From Planctomycetota bacterium (GTDB taxonomy: Bacteria; Planctomycetota; UBA1135; UBA2386), in NCBI GenBank assembly GCA_016713175.1, contig JADJPQ010000008.1, positions 372,001 to 436,000 of the forward strand: a stretch of DNA of 64,000 nucleotides. The letters run 5' to 3'. The notes beneath the pieces were generated by a model, which worked only from the letters and a program-made list of their open reading frames with translations, was not told the DNA's origin and searched no databases. Position 1 is the first letter of the stretch, and every line of letters starts with the position of its first letter. Of this stretch, positions 33,698-41,823 are shown piece by piece. A program made the translations under genes and the position numbers.

Positions 33698-33737
33698 CCG
33701 GTTCTGACGGAACCAAGCCGGCGATCCGGGTCCGGTG

Positions 33738-33765
33738 TTGCAATTCCAGATCAGACCTCTATCGT
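33738..33765 (+). promoter_or_regulatory. Candidate promoter of the str operon
   Basis: TTGCAA (33738-33743), 16-base spacer, TATCGT (33760-33765); rpsL starts 30 bases downstream. Same layout as the candidate at 19837. Confidence 0.45.
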
Positions 33766-33795
33766 CCCTCACCCGCTTTTTCGGATTCGCACAGC

Positions 33796-34170
33796 ATGCC
33801 GACCATCAATCAGCTCGTCCGCAAGGGACGCAAGAAGATCAAGTACAAGAGCAAGTCGCCGATCCTGGACGGCTGCCCGCAGAAGCGCGGCGTCTGCCTG
33901 CAGGTCAAGACGATGACGCCGAAGAAGCCCAACTCGGCGCTGCGGAAGATCGCACGTGTCCGCCTGAGCAATGGCAAGGAGACTACGGTCTACATCCCGG
34001 GCGAAGGCCACAACCTGCAGGAGCACTCGATTGTGCTCGTGCGCGGTGGCCGTGTGCGCGACTTGCCTGGTGTGCGCTACCACATCCTCCGCGGCTCTCT
34101 CGACGCATCGGGCGTCGAGAACCGCCGCCGTAGTCGTTCCAAGTACGGCACCAAGCGCCCGAAGAAGTGA
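33796..34170 (+). CDS. rpsL: Ribosomal protein uS12
   Basis: 124 residues. The decoding-centre loops are canonical: TPKKPNSALRKIARVRLSNG with the Lys that, when mutated, gives streptomycin resistance, and GEGHNLQEHSIVLVRGGRVR. Its last codons and stop (AGCGCCCGAAGAAGTGA) are the first unit of a tandem repeat that fills the spacer behind it. Confidence 0.98.
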   Translation: MPTINQLVRKGRKKIKYKSKSPILDGCPQKRGVCLQVKTMTPKKPNSALRKIARVRLSNGKETTVYIPGEGHNLQEHSIVLVRGGRVRDLPGVRYHILRGSLDASGVENRRRSRSKYGTKRPKK

Positions 34171-34281
34171 CGCGCCCTAAGAAGTGACGCGCCCGAAGAA
34201 GTAACGCGCCCGAAGAAGCCCGACGAGCAGTGATCCGACGAGCAGTGATCCGACGAGCAGTGATCCGACCAGCAGTGAACT
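34155..34281 (+). repeat. Two adjoining tandem-repeat arrays from the rpsL 3' end into the rpsL-rpsG spacer
   Basis: Array A: unit CGCGCCCGAAGAAGTGA (17 nt), copies at 34155-34170 (end of rpsL, with its stop), 34171-34187, 34188-34204 (TAA) and a partial 34205-34218. Array B: unit GACGAGCAGTGATCC (15 nt), copies at 34222-34236, 34237-34251, 34252-34266 and a diverged fourth at 34267-34281. Together they make up nearly the whole 140-nt spacer. Each full unit brings a TGA or TAA. Confidence 0.9.
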
Positions 34282-34310
34282 GACCCCCTCGACCGACCGC
34301 GAACAGAATC

Positions 34311-34784
34311 ATGCCCCGCTCCTACAAGTCCACCGAAGTCTTCCTGAAGGGCGATCCACGCTACGACAACAAGCTCGCCAGCAAGATCATCAACAAGATC
34401 ATGTTGCAGGGCAAGAAGACCACGGCCCAAGGCATCTTCTACGGCGCCATGGACCTAGTGGCCAAGAAGGTCGAGAACGTCGACCCCGTCGAGATCTTCA
34501 CGAAGGCGATCGAGAACATCAAGCCGCGCGTCGAAGTGCGCAGCAAGCGTGTCGGTGGTGCAACCTATCAGGTGCCGCGCGAGGTGAATCGCCGTCGCCA
34601 ACAGAGCCTGGCTATCCGCTGGTTGATGGAAGCCGCCCGCACCAAACGCGGCAAGCCGATGAACAAGCGTCTCGCCGAGGAGATTTTCGACGCCTACAAC
34701 AACCAGGGGGCCGCCGTCACCAAGAAGGAGAACGTCCACAAAATGGCCGAGGCGAACAGCGCTTACAGCCACTTTGCCTGGTAG
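34311..34784 (+). CDS. rpsG: Ribosomal protein uS7
   Basis: 157 residues. It has conserved KIINKIMLQGKKTTAQGIFY, PRVEVRSKRVGGATYQVPRE and RWLMEAARTKRGKPMNKRLA, and ends with HKMAEANSAYSHFAW. It nucleates 30S head assembly. A 15-nt hairpin CCGCCG-AGT-CGGCGG (34827-34841) lies in the spacer after it. Confidence 0.98.
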   Translation: MPRSYKSTEVFLKGDPRYDNKLASKIINKIMLQGKKTTAQGIFYGAMDLVAKKVENVDPVEIFTKAIENIKPRVEVRSKRVGGATYQVPREVNRRRQQSLAIRWLMEAARTKRGKPMNKRLAEEIFDAYNNQGAAVTKKENVHKMAEANSAYSHFAW

Positions 34785-34916
34785 CGCTGCGCTGGCATTT
34801 CACCTGGTACTGCTCTGCCGGGTGGTCCGCCGAGTCGGCGGGGCCCGGTGCAGTTGGTTGTTCCCGCCCGAGCCGCGTCGCCGCAGCGCCGCGGCTCGTT
34901 GCGCTTTCAGGTCGCG

Positions 34917-36878
34917 ATGTCCATCGATCGTCAACGCACGTTCGGCATCCTGGCGCACATCGACGCCGGCAAGACCACGTTGGCCGACCGGATCCTCTTT
35001 GACACAGGTGCAAGGCCGCGCCTTGGCCAGGTGGATGACGGGACCGCGGCTACGGACTGGCTGCGGCAGGAGCAGGAGCGAGGAATCTCGATCACGGCAG
35101 CGACCGCCCACGCGATCTGGCGCGGCGTTGATCTCCAGGTGGTCGACCTGCCCGGTCACGTCGATTTCAGCGCCGAAGTCGAGCGGGTCCTGGAGGTCGT
35201 CGACGCCACCGTCGTGGTTGTCGACGGCACGCGCGGTGTCGAATCGCAGACGGTCACTCTGTGGCACCTCGCCGAACGGTTGCGCCTGCCGCGTGTGCTG
35301 TTCGTCAACAAGCTCGATCGGGTCGGATACGATTACGACGCGTCGCTACGGGCAGTCACGGAGCGGTTCTCGGTGGTCGTGGCTCCCCTGGTCGTTCCGT
35401 TGGCGGACGAACGGGGGGCGATCGGTGGCATCGGCAATGCCCTCACCGGCGCCGTGCAGTGGTTTGCCGGAGAACCAAACGAGCGGCAGCGCGCCGCCAT
35501 GGTCGACGCGGTCCGGCGGGCGAACGCCGCCTTGGTCGAAATCTGTGCCGGTTGCGACGACGAGGTCCTCGAGGACTTCGTCGAAGGACGGCCGGTGGGC
35601 GAAGTGCGCCTCCGGGCGGCTCTGCGGAAGGCCGCCAGCGCCGGAGCGCTGGTGCCGGCGTTGGCTGGTTCGGCGTTGCGCAATGTTGGCGTGACCTGGC
35701 TGTTGGATGCCGTAGTCGACCTGCTGCCGGACTTCGAAGAACGCGTCGTGCCGCTGCTGCCGGCGCCTGGGCCCGAGCAGCGATTCCTCGGGCGCGTGTT
35801 CAAGATCCAACATGTCGATGGCTCGGTTCTCGCGTTCTTGCGCTCCGCGAGCGGAGAACTCCGCGTCGGCGATCTGGTGTGGGCGAGTGGCCGATCGACG
35901 CCGTTTGCCGCTGCCCCTCTGTGTCAGTTGGTCGGTGGTGTGTCACGCGCGGTCACAGCGGTCCGGCCTGGCCAGATCGTCGTGATCGAAGGCGATCACG
36001 GCTTGCGGACCGGTGATGTCGTCGTGCGTGATGGTCCGGCCCCGCCGCGCGTGGTGGGGGAGTTCTCGCGTCCGGTTCTCACCGTGACCTTCGAGCCCGC
36101 GACCGCTGCCGACGTGCCAGCCCTGCGCGCGGCGTTGGCCGAACAGCTCACGGACGATCCGACGTTGTCGGTGGACCCGCAGGTCGGAGACGGGCCGATC
36201 TCGGTCATGGGGTTGGGCGAACTGCACCTCGAGATCGTCGCTGACCGCCTGCGCGAACGAACCGGTTGCCGCTTCCGGGTCTCGTCACCGGCGGTCGCCA
36301 CGATGACTTCGGTCGCCGGTACCGGCGTCGGTCGTGCCGAGGTGCGGGCGGATGGCGGCGCCTTCGCGGTTGTCGAAGTCGAGGTTGCTCCAGCCCTGGA
36401 GCTGGCCCCGACGCTTTGCTTTGCTCCCGGTCTGCCCGCCGACGATGCGGTTCGCGAGGCTCTGGTCATCCGGATGCGAAACGGGTTCGATGGCGGGGGG
36501 CCGGTCGGGCGGGTGTCGGTGGTGGTGCGTGCTATCGCTGTCGGCGGGCAAGCCGAAGGTCCGATGCGGGCCCAGGCCGCGGAAATGGCCCTGCAACGCG
36601 CCGGTCGAGCGGCCAGTCTGGTGACCCTCGAGCCGTCGATCCACTTCGAAGTGGTTTGCCCGGAGGAGTTTCGGTTCGGTGTTGTTGCGGACCTGAACAG
36701 TCGGGAGGCCACGATCACCCAAGTTGCTTCCGGCGTGCTTGGCACCCGCGTCGAAGGCCACGGTAGTCTGCGTCGCTTCCTGGGCTACGCGACGCGACTG
36801 CGGTCGATCACGAAGGGGCACGGCCGGGTGCTCTTGACGCCCGGCCGGATGATCGATGTCGCAGCTCCGGAGTCCTGA
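34917..36878 (+). CDS. Divergent EF-G-like translation GTPase
   Basis: 653 residues from ATG 34917. It sits where fusA is normally found (between rpsG and rpsJ) and has the EF-G type G domain: AHIDAGKT (13-20), QERGISIT (53-60), DLPGHVDF (77-84), NKLD (131-134), plus domains II, III and V (GLGELHLEIVADRLRERTG; CPEEFRFGVVADLNSREATI). Overall conservation is low for a fusA product. In domain IV the usual tip signature like S/G-x-H-D-V-D-S-S is missing; the matching place reads AVGGQAEGPMRAQAAEMAL. It may be a recycling or regulatory paralogue of the spdEFG2/EF-G2 kind, with the main translocase encoded elsewhere. It does not look like TetM. Confidence 0.8.
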   Translation: MSIDRQRTFGILAHIDAGKTTLADRILFDTGARPRLGQVDDGTAATDWLRQEQERGISITAATAHAIWRGVDLQVVDLPGHVDFSAEVERVLEVVDATVVVVDGTRGVESQTVTLWHLAERLRLPRVLFVNKLDRVGYDYDASLRAVTERFSVVVAPLVVPLADERGAIGGIGNALTGAVQWFAGEPNERQRAAMVDAVRRANAALVEICAGCDDEVLEDFVEGRPVGEVRLRAALRKAASAGALVPALAGSALRNVGVTWLLDAVVDLLPDFEERVVPLLPAPGPEQRFLGRVFKIQHVDGSVLAFLRSASGELRVGDLVWASGRSTPFAAAPLCQLVGGVSRAVTAVRPGQIVVIEGDHGLRTGDVVVRDGPAPPRVVGEFSRPVLTVTFEPATAADVPALRAALAEQLTDDPTLSVDPQVGDGPISVMGLGELHLEIVADRLRERTGCRFRVSSPAVATMTSVAGTGVGRAEVRADGGAFAVVEVEVAPALELAPTLCFAPGLPADDAVREALVIRMRNGFDGGGPVGRVSVVVRAIAVGGQAEGPMRAQAAEMALQRAGRAASLVTLEPSIHFEVVCPEEFRFGVVADLNSREATITQVASGVLGTRVEGHGSLRRFLGYATRLRSITKGHGRVLLTPGRMIDVAAPES

Positions 36879-36906
36879 AAAAGCTCGAAAAGCCTGGGGC
36901 CTCTTC

Positions 36907-36935
36907 TTGACTTGCCCGGAACGCGTCGCTACCTT
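36907..36935 (+). promoter_or_regulatory. Candidate promoter of the S10 operon
   Basis: TTGACT (36907-36912), 17-base spacer, TACCTT (36930-36935). This is the best sigma70-like match in the window. It implies a leader of about 160 nt before rpsJ, long enough for a ribosomal-protein-responsive element; no specific structure was identified. Confidence 0.55.
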
Positions 36936-37100
36936 GTTGGGCCCCCGCGTTCCAGGGAGCACATGTTCGCATGTAACCCCTTGCAGCACGGTGACTTGGG
37001 TCTCGCTGCTCCAGTTCGCTGGGTGCGCGACCCGCAAAGCCAGCCGTCGACCGTCCCGCAGCCACCCAAACCGCAGTAACCACGAACCAGCCGAACTGCC

Positions 37101-37406
37101 ATGCAGGAGAAGATCCAGATCCGGATGGAGGCCTACGATCACGAGGCCCTCGACCAGGCTGCATTGGACATCGTGGAAACTTCCAAGCGGACGGGGGCCC
37201 GGGTGGCTGGCCCAGTGCCGCTGCCGACGCGGATCGAGCGATACACCGTCCTGCGTTCGCCGCACATCGACAAGAAGAGCCGCGAGCAGTTCGAGATCCG
37301 GACGCACAAGCGCCTGATCTACATCTCCGAGCCCACGACCAAGACGGTCGACGCGCTCAGCAAGTTGAACATGCCGGCCGGTGTCGACATCCGGATCAAG
37401 GCCTGA
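37101..37406 (+). CDS. rpsJ: Ribosomal protein uS10
   Basis: 101 residues: KIQIRMEAYDHEALDQAALD, GPVPLPTRIERYTVLRSPH and REQFEIRTHKRLIYI. It also binds NusB/NusG in antitermination. In most bacteria rplC follows; here a 94-nt gap leads straight to rplD. The stop lies in a stem-loop CCTGAGG/CCTCAGG. Confidence 0.98.
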   Translation: MQEKIQIRMEAYDHEALDQAALDIVETSKRTGARVAGPVPLPTRIERYTVLRSPHIDKKSREQFEIRTHKRLIYISEPTTKTVDALSKLNMPAGVDIRIKA

Positions 37407-37500
37407 GGCCAATCGAGCCCGAGGCGAAGCCCTCAGGCGGATCAGCTCGGGGCCGCTTCGGTCCACCCTACTGAACCTGAACCCACCGAATCACGAACCC

Positions 37501-38130
37501 ATGGTCGAGGTCAAAGTCTTCGAAGGTGGCTCCGTCAAGAAGACGGATGTCGACGCTTCCGTGTTCGGGACGCGGGTCCTTGGGCGCACGCTCAAAGACG
37601 CGATCGTGATGTACGAGGCCAACGTCCGTGCTGGCACGGCGAAGGCCAAGACTCGTCACGAGGTCAGCGGTCCGAACAAGAAGTTGTGGCCGCAGAAGCA
37701 CACGGGTCGCGCCCGCATGGGCACGCCAAAGTCGCCGCTGTGGCGCGGTGGTGGCCGGATCTTCCCGCCGATTCCGCGTGACTACGCGTACCACATGCCG
37801 GTCAAGGCTCGGCGTGCAGCGCTGCGCAACGCGATGTTCACGAAGTTCCGCGATCAGGAAGTCGCGGTCGCGGCGGGTTGGCCGGCCGACAAGCCAAACA
37901 CGAAGGGCGCGCATGCCATCCTCGCGGCGCTCGGGATGGGCCGGAGTGTCACCGTGGTGACCGAGAAGCCCGAGGTCAACCTGGTTCGTTCGCTGCGCAA
38001 TGTCCCCCTCGTCGATGTCTGCACGGTCGACGATCTGAACGCACGACAGGTGCTCGTCCGGCGCTGGCTGGTGATGACGCCGGGTGCGTTGGCTTCGATC
38101 CAGCGCCGGCTGGGCAAGAAGGAGAAGTAG
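37501..38130 (+). CDS. rplD: Ribosomal protein uL4
   Basis: 209 residues from ATG 37501. Conserved loop LWPQKHTGRARMGTPKSPLW with RGGGRIFPP reaches into the exit tunnel; the C-terminal part has LVRSLRNVPLVDVCTVDDLN. In other bacteria L4 represses the S10 operon. uL3 is missing upstream. It is followed by rplW two bases later. Confidence 0.96.
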   Translation: MVEVKVFEGGSVKKTDVDASVFGTRVLGRTLKDAIVMYEANVRAGTAKAKTRHEVSGPNKKLWPQKHTGRARMGTPKSPLWRGGGRIFPPIPRDYAYHMPVKARRAALRNAMFTKFRDQEVAVAAGWPADKPNTKGAHAILAALGMGRSVTVVTEKPEVNLVRSLRNVPLVDVCTVDDLNARQVLVRRWLVMTPGALASIQRRLGKKEK

Positions 38131-38132
38131 CG

Positions 38133-38420
38133 ATGGCCAACCCGAACCAATACTACGACGTGCTGGTGCGTCCCGTCGTCACCGAGAAGTCGACGCTGCA
38201 CCAGGCGAGTGGCCAATACACCTTCGAGGTGGCGCCGCAGGCGAACAAGGTCGAGATCCGCAAGGCGGTGGAGACCCTGTTCAAGGTCAAGGTCACCAGC
38301 GTCAACATTGTCCGCCTTCCCGGCAAGATCAAGCGCTCGTTCGGGCGCCCGGGCATGACGCGTCCCTGGAAGAAGGCCGTGATCACCCTGCGCAAGGGTG
38401 ACAACATCGAGATTGCCTGA
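38133..38420 (+). CDS. rplW: Ribosomal protein uL23
   Basis: 95 residues: VLVRPVVTEKSTLHQASGQY, FEVAPQANKVEIRKAVETLF, and the basic loop KIKRSFGRPGMTRPWKKAVI. Located at the tunnel exit, where it docks SRP and trigger factor. Confidence 0.97.
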   Translation: MANPNQYYDVLVRPVVTEKSTLHQASGQYTFEVAPQANKVEIRKAVETLFKVKVTSVNIVRLPGKIKRSFGRPGMTRPWKKAVITLRKGDNIEIA

Positions 38421-38436
38421 GCCGAGGAAAACTGCG

Positions 38437-39297
38437 ATGCCCATCAAGGTCTACCAACCGACGTCCGCAGGCCGCCGCAACTCGTCGGTCCTCGACTTCT
38501 CTCATCTGACGAAGAAGAAGCGCCGCGAGAAGTCGCTCACCGAGCGGCTTGCCGATCGCACCGGGCGGGACGCGTACGGCCACATCACCAGCCGATTCCG
38601 TGGCGGTGGTGCGCGCCGGATGTACCGCAAGATCGACTTCCGTCGCGACAAGGACGGTGTGCCGGCGACGGTCGCGGCGATCGAATACGATCCGAACCGC
38701 ACGGCCGACATCGCGTTGCTGCACTACGCAGACGGCGAGAAGCGCTACATTCTGGCCCCGAAGGGGCTCGAGGTTGGCATGAAGGTCGTTTCCGGCAATC
38801 GGGCCGAACCCGATGTCGGCAACAGCATGGCGCTGGAGCACATCCCGCTCGGACTGCAGGTCCACAACGTCGAGTTGCAGCCTGGCCGCGGTGGCCAGAT
38901 CGCGCGTTCCGCAGGCAACACCTGCCAGCTGTTGGCTCGCGATGGCGATTACGCAGTCGTGATCATGCCTTCCGGCGAGATGCGCAAGATCCACACGCGT
39001 TGCCGCGCCACGATCGGGCAGATTGGCAACGGCGACTGGCAGAACATCCGCTGGGGCAAGGCTGGTCGAGTCCGGCACCTGGGCCGCCGGCCGCACAATC
39101 GGGGCACGGCGCAGAATCCGGTGTCGCACCCGATGGGTGGTGGTGAAGGCCGCACCGGTGGTGGTCGGCACCCGTGCTCGCCAACGGGCAAGCTGTCCAA
39201 GGGCGGCAAGACCCGCAAGGGCAAGGCACGCAGCAATCCGTTCATCATCCGTCGTCGTCCACCGGGCAAGCACGTCGCGGTGGGCAGTGGCAGCTAA
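38437..39297 (+). CDS. rplB: Ribosomal protein uL2
   Basis: 286 residues from ATG 38437. It has MPIKVYQPTSAGRRNSSVLD, AIEYDPNRTADIALLHYADG, the peptidyl-transferase-proximal part NPVSHPMGGGEGRTGGGRHP with its conserved His, and the basic C-terminus. One of the core 50S proteins. Confidence 0.98.
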   Translation: MPIKVYQPTSAGRRNSSVLDFSHLTKKKRREKSLTERLADRTGRDAYGHITSRFRGGGARRMYRKIDFRRDKDGVPATVAAIEYDPNRTADIALLHYADGEKRYILAPKGLEVGMKVVSGNRAEPDVGNSMALEHIPLGLQVHNVELQPGRGGQIARSAGNTCQLLARDGDYAVVIMPSGEMRKIHTRCRATIGQIGNGDWQNIRWGKAGRVRHLGRRPHNRGTAQNPVSHPMGGGEGRTGGGRHPCSPTGKLSKGGKTRKGKARSNPFIIRRRPPGKHVAVGSGS

Positions 39298-39309
39298 CAG
39301 GAGTACGGC

Positions 39310-39597
39310 ATGAGTCGCAGCATCAAGAAAGGCCCGTTCGTCCTGCCGAAGCTGCTCAAACGAGTAGCGGCGCAGAACAAGAAGGGCACCCGGGAGCCGA
39401 TGCAGACCTGGGCGCGTTCCTCGGTGATCATCCCCGAGTTCGTCGGCCACACGTTCAACGTGCACAACGGCCGTGCGTTCCTGAAGGTCTACGTGACCGA
39501 GGACATGGTTGGTCACCGGCTCGGCGAGTTCTCGCCGACGCGCACGTTCCGCGGGCACTCGAGCAAGAAGGCGGAGGAGGCGCCGGCCGCGCCATGA
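39310..39597 (+). CDS. rpsS: Ribosomal protein uS19
   Basis: 95 residues: MSRSIKKGPFVLPKLLKRV, TWARSSVIIPEFVGHTFNVH, NGRAFLKVYVTEDMVGHRLG and EFSPTRTFRGHS. Its stop overlaps the rplV start (ATGA). Confidence 0.98.
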   Translation: MSRSIKKGPFVLPKLLKRVAAQNKKGTREPMQTWARSSVIIPEFVGHTFNVHNGRAFLKVYVTEDMVGHRLGEFSPTRTFRGHSSKKAEEAPAAP

Positions 39598-39983
39598 GCT
39601 TCGAAGTCCGTGCCGTCCATCGCCGCGCCCAGATGGGTGCCTACAAGGCTCGTTTGGTGCTTGCGCTGATCCGTGGCCGTTCGGCCAACGAAGCGCTCGA
39701 CCAACTGCGCCATGACCGCCACCGCGCCGCGCGTTACATCTACAAGATCCTCGCGTCGGCGGTGGCCAACGCGTTGCAGAACCCCTCGGTGCGAGCCAAC
39801 CGGCTCGTGGTGTCGCAGACGTTCGCGCAGGACGGCCCGCCACTTCCAGGCGGCTTCCGGTTCCGGCCAGGTCCGCAGGGACGGGCGATGCCGATTCGCA
39901 AGCGAACCTGCCACATCCATGTGCATGTGAGCGATCCCCAAGCAAGCGCCCCCGCGGCGACCAGCGGCGGAGGAGACAACTAG
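39594..39983 (+). CDS. rplV: Ribosomal protein uL22
   Basis: 129 residues from ATG 39594. It has RAQMGAYKARLVLALIRGRS, AARYIYKILASAVANALQNP and PRPQGRAMPIRKRTCHIHV-like GPQGRAMPIRKRTCHIHVHV. Its hairpin lines the exit tunnel. A short Ala/Gly-rich C-terminal tail. Confidence 0.97.
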   Translation: MSFEVRAVHRRAQMGAYKARLVLALIRGRSANEALDQLRHDRHRAARYIYKILASAVANALQNPSVRANRLVVSQTFAQDGPPLPGGFRFRPGPQGRAMPIRKRTCHIHVHVSDPQASAPAATSGGGDN

Positions 39984-39985
39984 TC

Positions 39986-40669
39986 ATGGGACAGAAGACC
40001 CACCCGACCGGCTTCCGGATCGCGATCACCGAGCAATGGCGTTCCCGCTGGTACGCCAACAAGAAGGACTTTGCCAAGTTCCTGCTCGAGGACCAGAAGA
40101 TCCGCCGCTTCATCCGCAAGGAATGGGTGTTCGCGGCCATCCCCAAGGTCGAAATCGAGCGGACCGGCGAGTTGATCACCGTGTTCGTGCATACGGCGCG
40201 CCCCGGCATCCTGATCGGCAAGAAGGGCGCCAAGGTCGACCAGTTCCGAGAGGACCTGGAGAAGCTGACCGGCAAGCCCGTGCGGATGAAGATCATCGAG
40301 ATCCACCGTCCCGAACTCGAGCCCAATCTCGTCGCCGAGGCCGTTGCCGAACAGCTTGGCAAGCGCGTCAACTATCGTCGTGCGCTGAAGAAGGTCGCCG
40401 AGACCTCGATCGCGGCGGGCGCGAAGGGCATCAAGATCCGGGTTGCTGGCCGCCTGCAGGGTTCGGAAATGGCTCGCGTCGGTGTCCTGCGCAAAGGGCG
40501 CGTTCCGACTGGCACGCTGCGCGCGCAAGTCGACTACGGCTTTGCGGTCTGCAAGACCAAGTACGGCACGATCGGCTGCAAGATCTGGATCTTCAAAGGC
40601 GAGTTTGGTCCAGGCGAAACCACCAATGGCTTGCTGCCCGTTCGTGCGACCCAGGAACGCGCGAGCTGA
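39986..40669 (+). CDS. rpsC: Ribosomal protein uS3
   Basis: 227 residues: MGQKTHPTGFRIAITEQWRS, KH domain with IEIERTG and TARPGILIGKKGAKVDQFRE, and the C-terminal GRLQGSEMARVGVLRKGRVP with DYGFAVCKTKYGTIGCKIWI. Part of the mRNA entry channel. Confidence 0.98.
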   Translation: MGQKTHPTGFRIAITEQWRSRWYANKKDFAKFLLEDQKIRRFIRKEWVFAAIPKVEIERTGELITVFVHTARPGILIGKKGAKVDQFREDLEKLTGKPVRMKIIEIHRPELEPNLVAEAVAEQLGKRVNYRRALKKVAETSIAAGAKGIKIRVAGRLQGSEMARVGVLRKGRVPTGTLRAQVDYGFAVCKTKYGTIGCKIWIFKGEFGPGETTNGLLPVRATQERAS

Positions 40670-40723
40670 AGCACCCACATCACTCCACCGCACCGACCGC
40701 CGCACTGAACAAGAGATAACGCC

Positions 40724-41134
40724 ATGTTGATGCCAAAGCGCGTGGACTACCGCAAACACATGCGGGGCAAGATCAAGGGCAACGCTACCCGGGGCAACGT
40801 CGTTGCCCATGGGGAGTTTGGCCTGCAGGCCTTGGAGCCGGGTTGGTTGCCGGCTCGCGTGATCGAGGCTGGCCGTGTGGCTGCATCGCGCAACGCACCG
40901 GAGGCCAAGCTGTGGATCAGGGTGTTCCCGCAGAAGTCCGTCAGCAAGAAGCCCGCCGAGACCCGAATGGGCACCGGCAAGGGCGACGTCGAGTATTGGG
41001 CAGCCGTGATCAAGCCGGGTACCATTCTCTATGAACTCGATGGCGTGACCGAAGAGGCCGCCAAGCGCGTGTTCAATCGCGTCGCGCACAAGCTCCCGGT
41101 CAAGGTGCGCATGGTGCGCAGGAGGCACAAGTGA
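40724..41134 (+). CDS. rplP: Ribosomal protein uL16
   Basis: 136 residues (ATG 40724; ATG 40730 also possible): MLMPKRVDYRKHMRGKIKG, LWIRVFPQKSVSKKPAETRM, GTGKGDVEYWAAVIKPGTIL. It supports the A-site region of 23S rRNA. The stop overlaps the GTG start of rpmC. Confidence 0.98.
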   Translation: MLMPKRVDYRKHMRGKIKGNATRGNVVAHGEFGLQALEPGWLPARVIEAGRVAASRNAPEAKLWIRVFPQKSVSKKPAETRMGTGKGDVEYWAAVIKPGTILYELDGVTEEAAKRVFNRVAHKLPVKVRMVRRRHK

Positions 41135-41472
41135 AGAAGGCCATCACCGAGATCCGTGGCATGGACACGGCCGAACTGCGCGCGCGGTTGAACGACCTGC
41201 GCAGGGAGCAGTTCGGATTGAAGTTCCGCGGTTCGCCCGAGCAAGTCAAGCAGACTGCCAAGCGCACCGCGATCCGCCGGACGATCGCCCGGATCGTGAT
41301 GGTTCTCGCTGACCGCGAAGCGGCAGCGGTTCCCGCTGCTGCAACACCGGCGGTGGGCAAGCCGGCTGCTGGTGGTCCGGCAGCTCGCAAGTCCCCTGCC
41401 TCTGGCGGCCCTGCTCCAGCCGGAGCTACCCCAGGCAAGTCGGCGCGTAGCGCCAAGTCCGGAGCCAAGTGA
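41131..41472 (+). CDS. rpmC: Ribosomal protein uL29 with C-terminal Ala/Pro/Gly extension
   Basis: 113 residues from GTG 41131 (GTGA overlap with rplP). Residues 1-66 are ordinary uL29 (ITEIRGMDTAELRARLNDLR, then RREQFGLKFR and TAIRRTIARIVMVLADREA). A low-complexity tail of about 47 residues rich in Ala, Pro, Gly, Ser and Lys follows; normal uL29 is about 65 residues. The tail would lie near the exit tunnel. TGATG overlap with rpsQ. Confidence 0.92.
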   Translation: MKKAITEIRGMDTAELRARLNDLRREQFGLKFRGSPEQVKQTAKRTAIRRTIARIVMVLADREAAAVPAAATPAVGKPAAGGPAARKSPASGGPAPAGATPGKSARSAKSGAK

Positions 41473-41756
41473 TGAGCACTCAGCCAACTGCCGCTGAACC
41501 GCGAAACGACCGGAAGGTCGTCCGTGGCCAGGTGTCGTCCAACAAGATGTCGAAGACCGTCGTGGTCGTGGTTGCCCGCAAAGTGCGGCATCCGCTCTAC
41601 GAGAAGTTCCTGTCGCGGCGGACCAAGTTGTACGTCCACGACGAGAACAACGAGGCCAAGGTCGGTGACATCGTCGAGGTCATGCAGACTCGTCCGATCA
41701 GCAAGCTCAAGCGCTGGCGGCTGATCCGCGTGATCCAGCGCGCTGCACAGGACTAG
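41472..41756 (+). CDS. rpsQ: Ribosomal protein uS17
   Basis: 94 residues from ATG 41472 (GTG 41469 possible): RGQVSSNKMSKTVVVVVARK, HPLYEKFLSRRTKLYVHDEN, GDIVEVMQTRPISKLKRWRL. OB-fold primary binder of 16S rRNA. Confidence 0.97.
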   Translation: MSTQPTAAEPRNDRKVVRGQVSSNKMSKTVVVVVARKVRHPLYEKFLSRRTKLYVHDENNEAKVGDIVEVMQTRPISKLKRWRLIRVIQRAAQD

Positions 41757-41823
41757 CGCTGGGCTCTGAGCGCTGGCACGGTCCGGTCGGCCGAGTAGCA
41801 GGTTCGCCGCAGGAGAATAGGTC

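Noticed and set aside
34917..36878. TetM-type ribosome protection protein
   Set aside because: Switch I region and TDWLRQEQERGISIT are EF-G-like and the locus is the fusA site.
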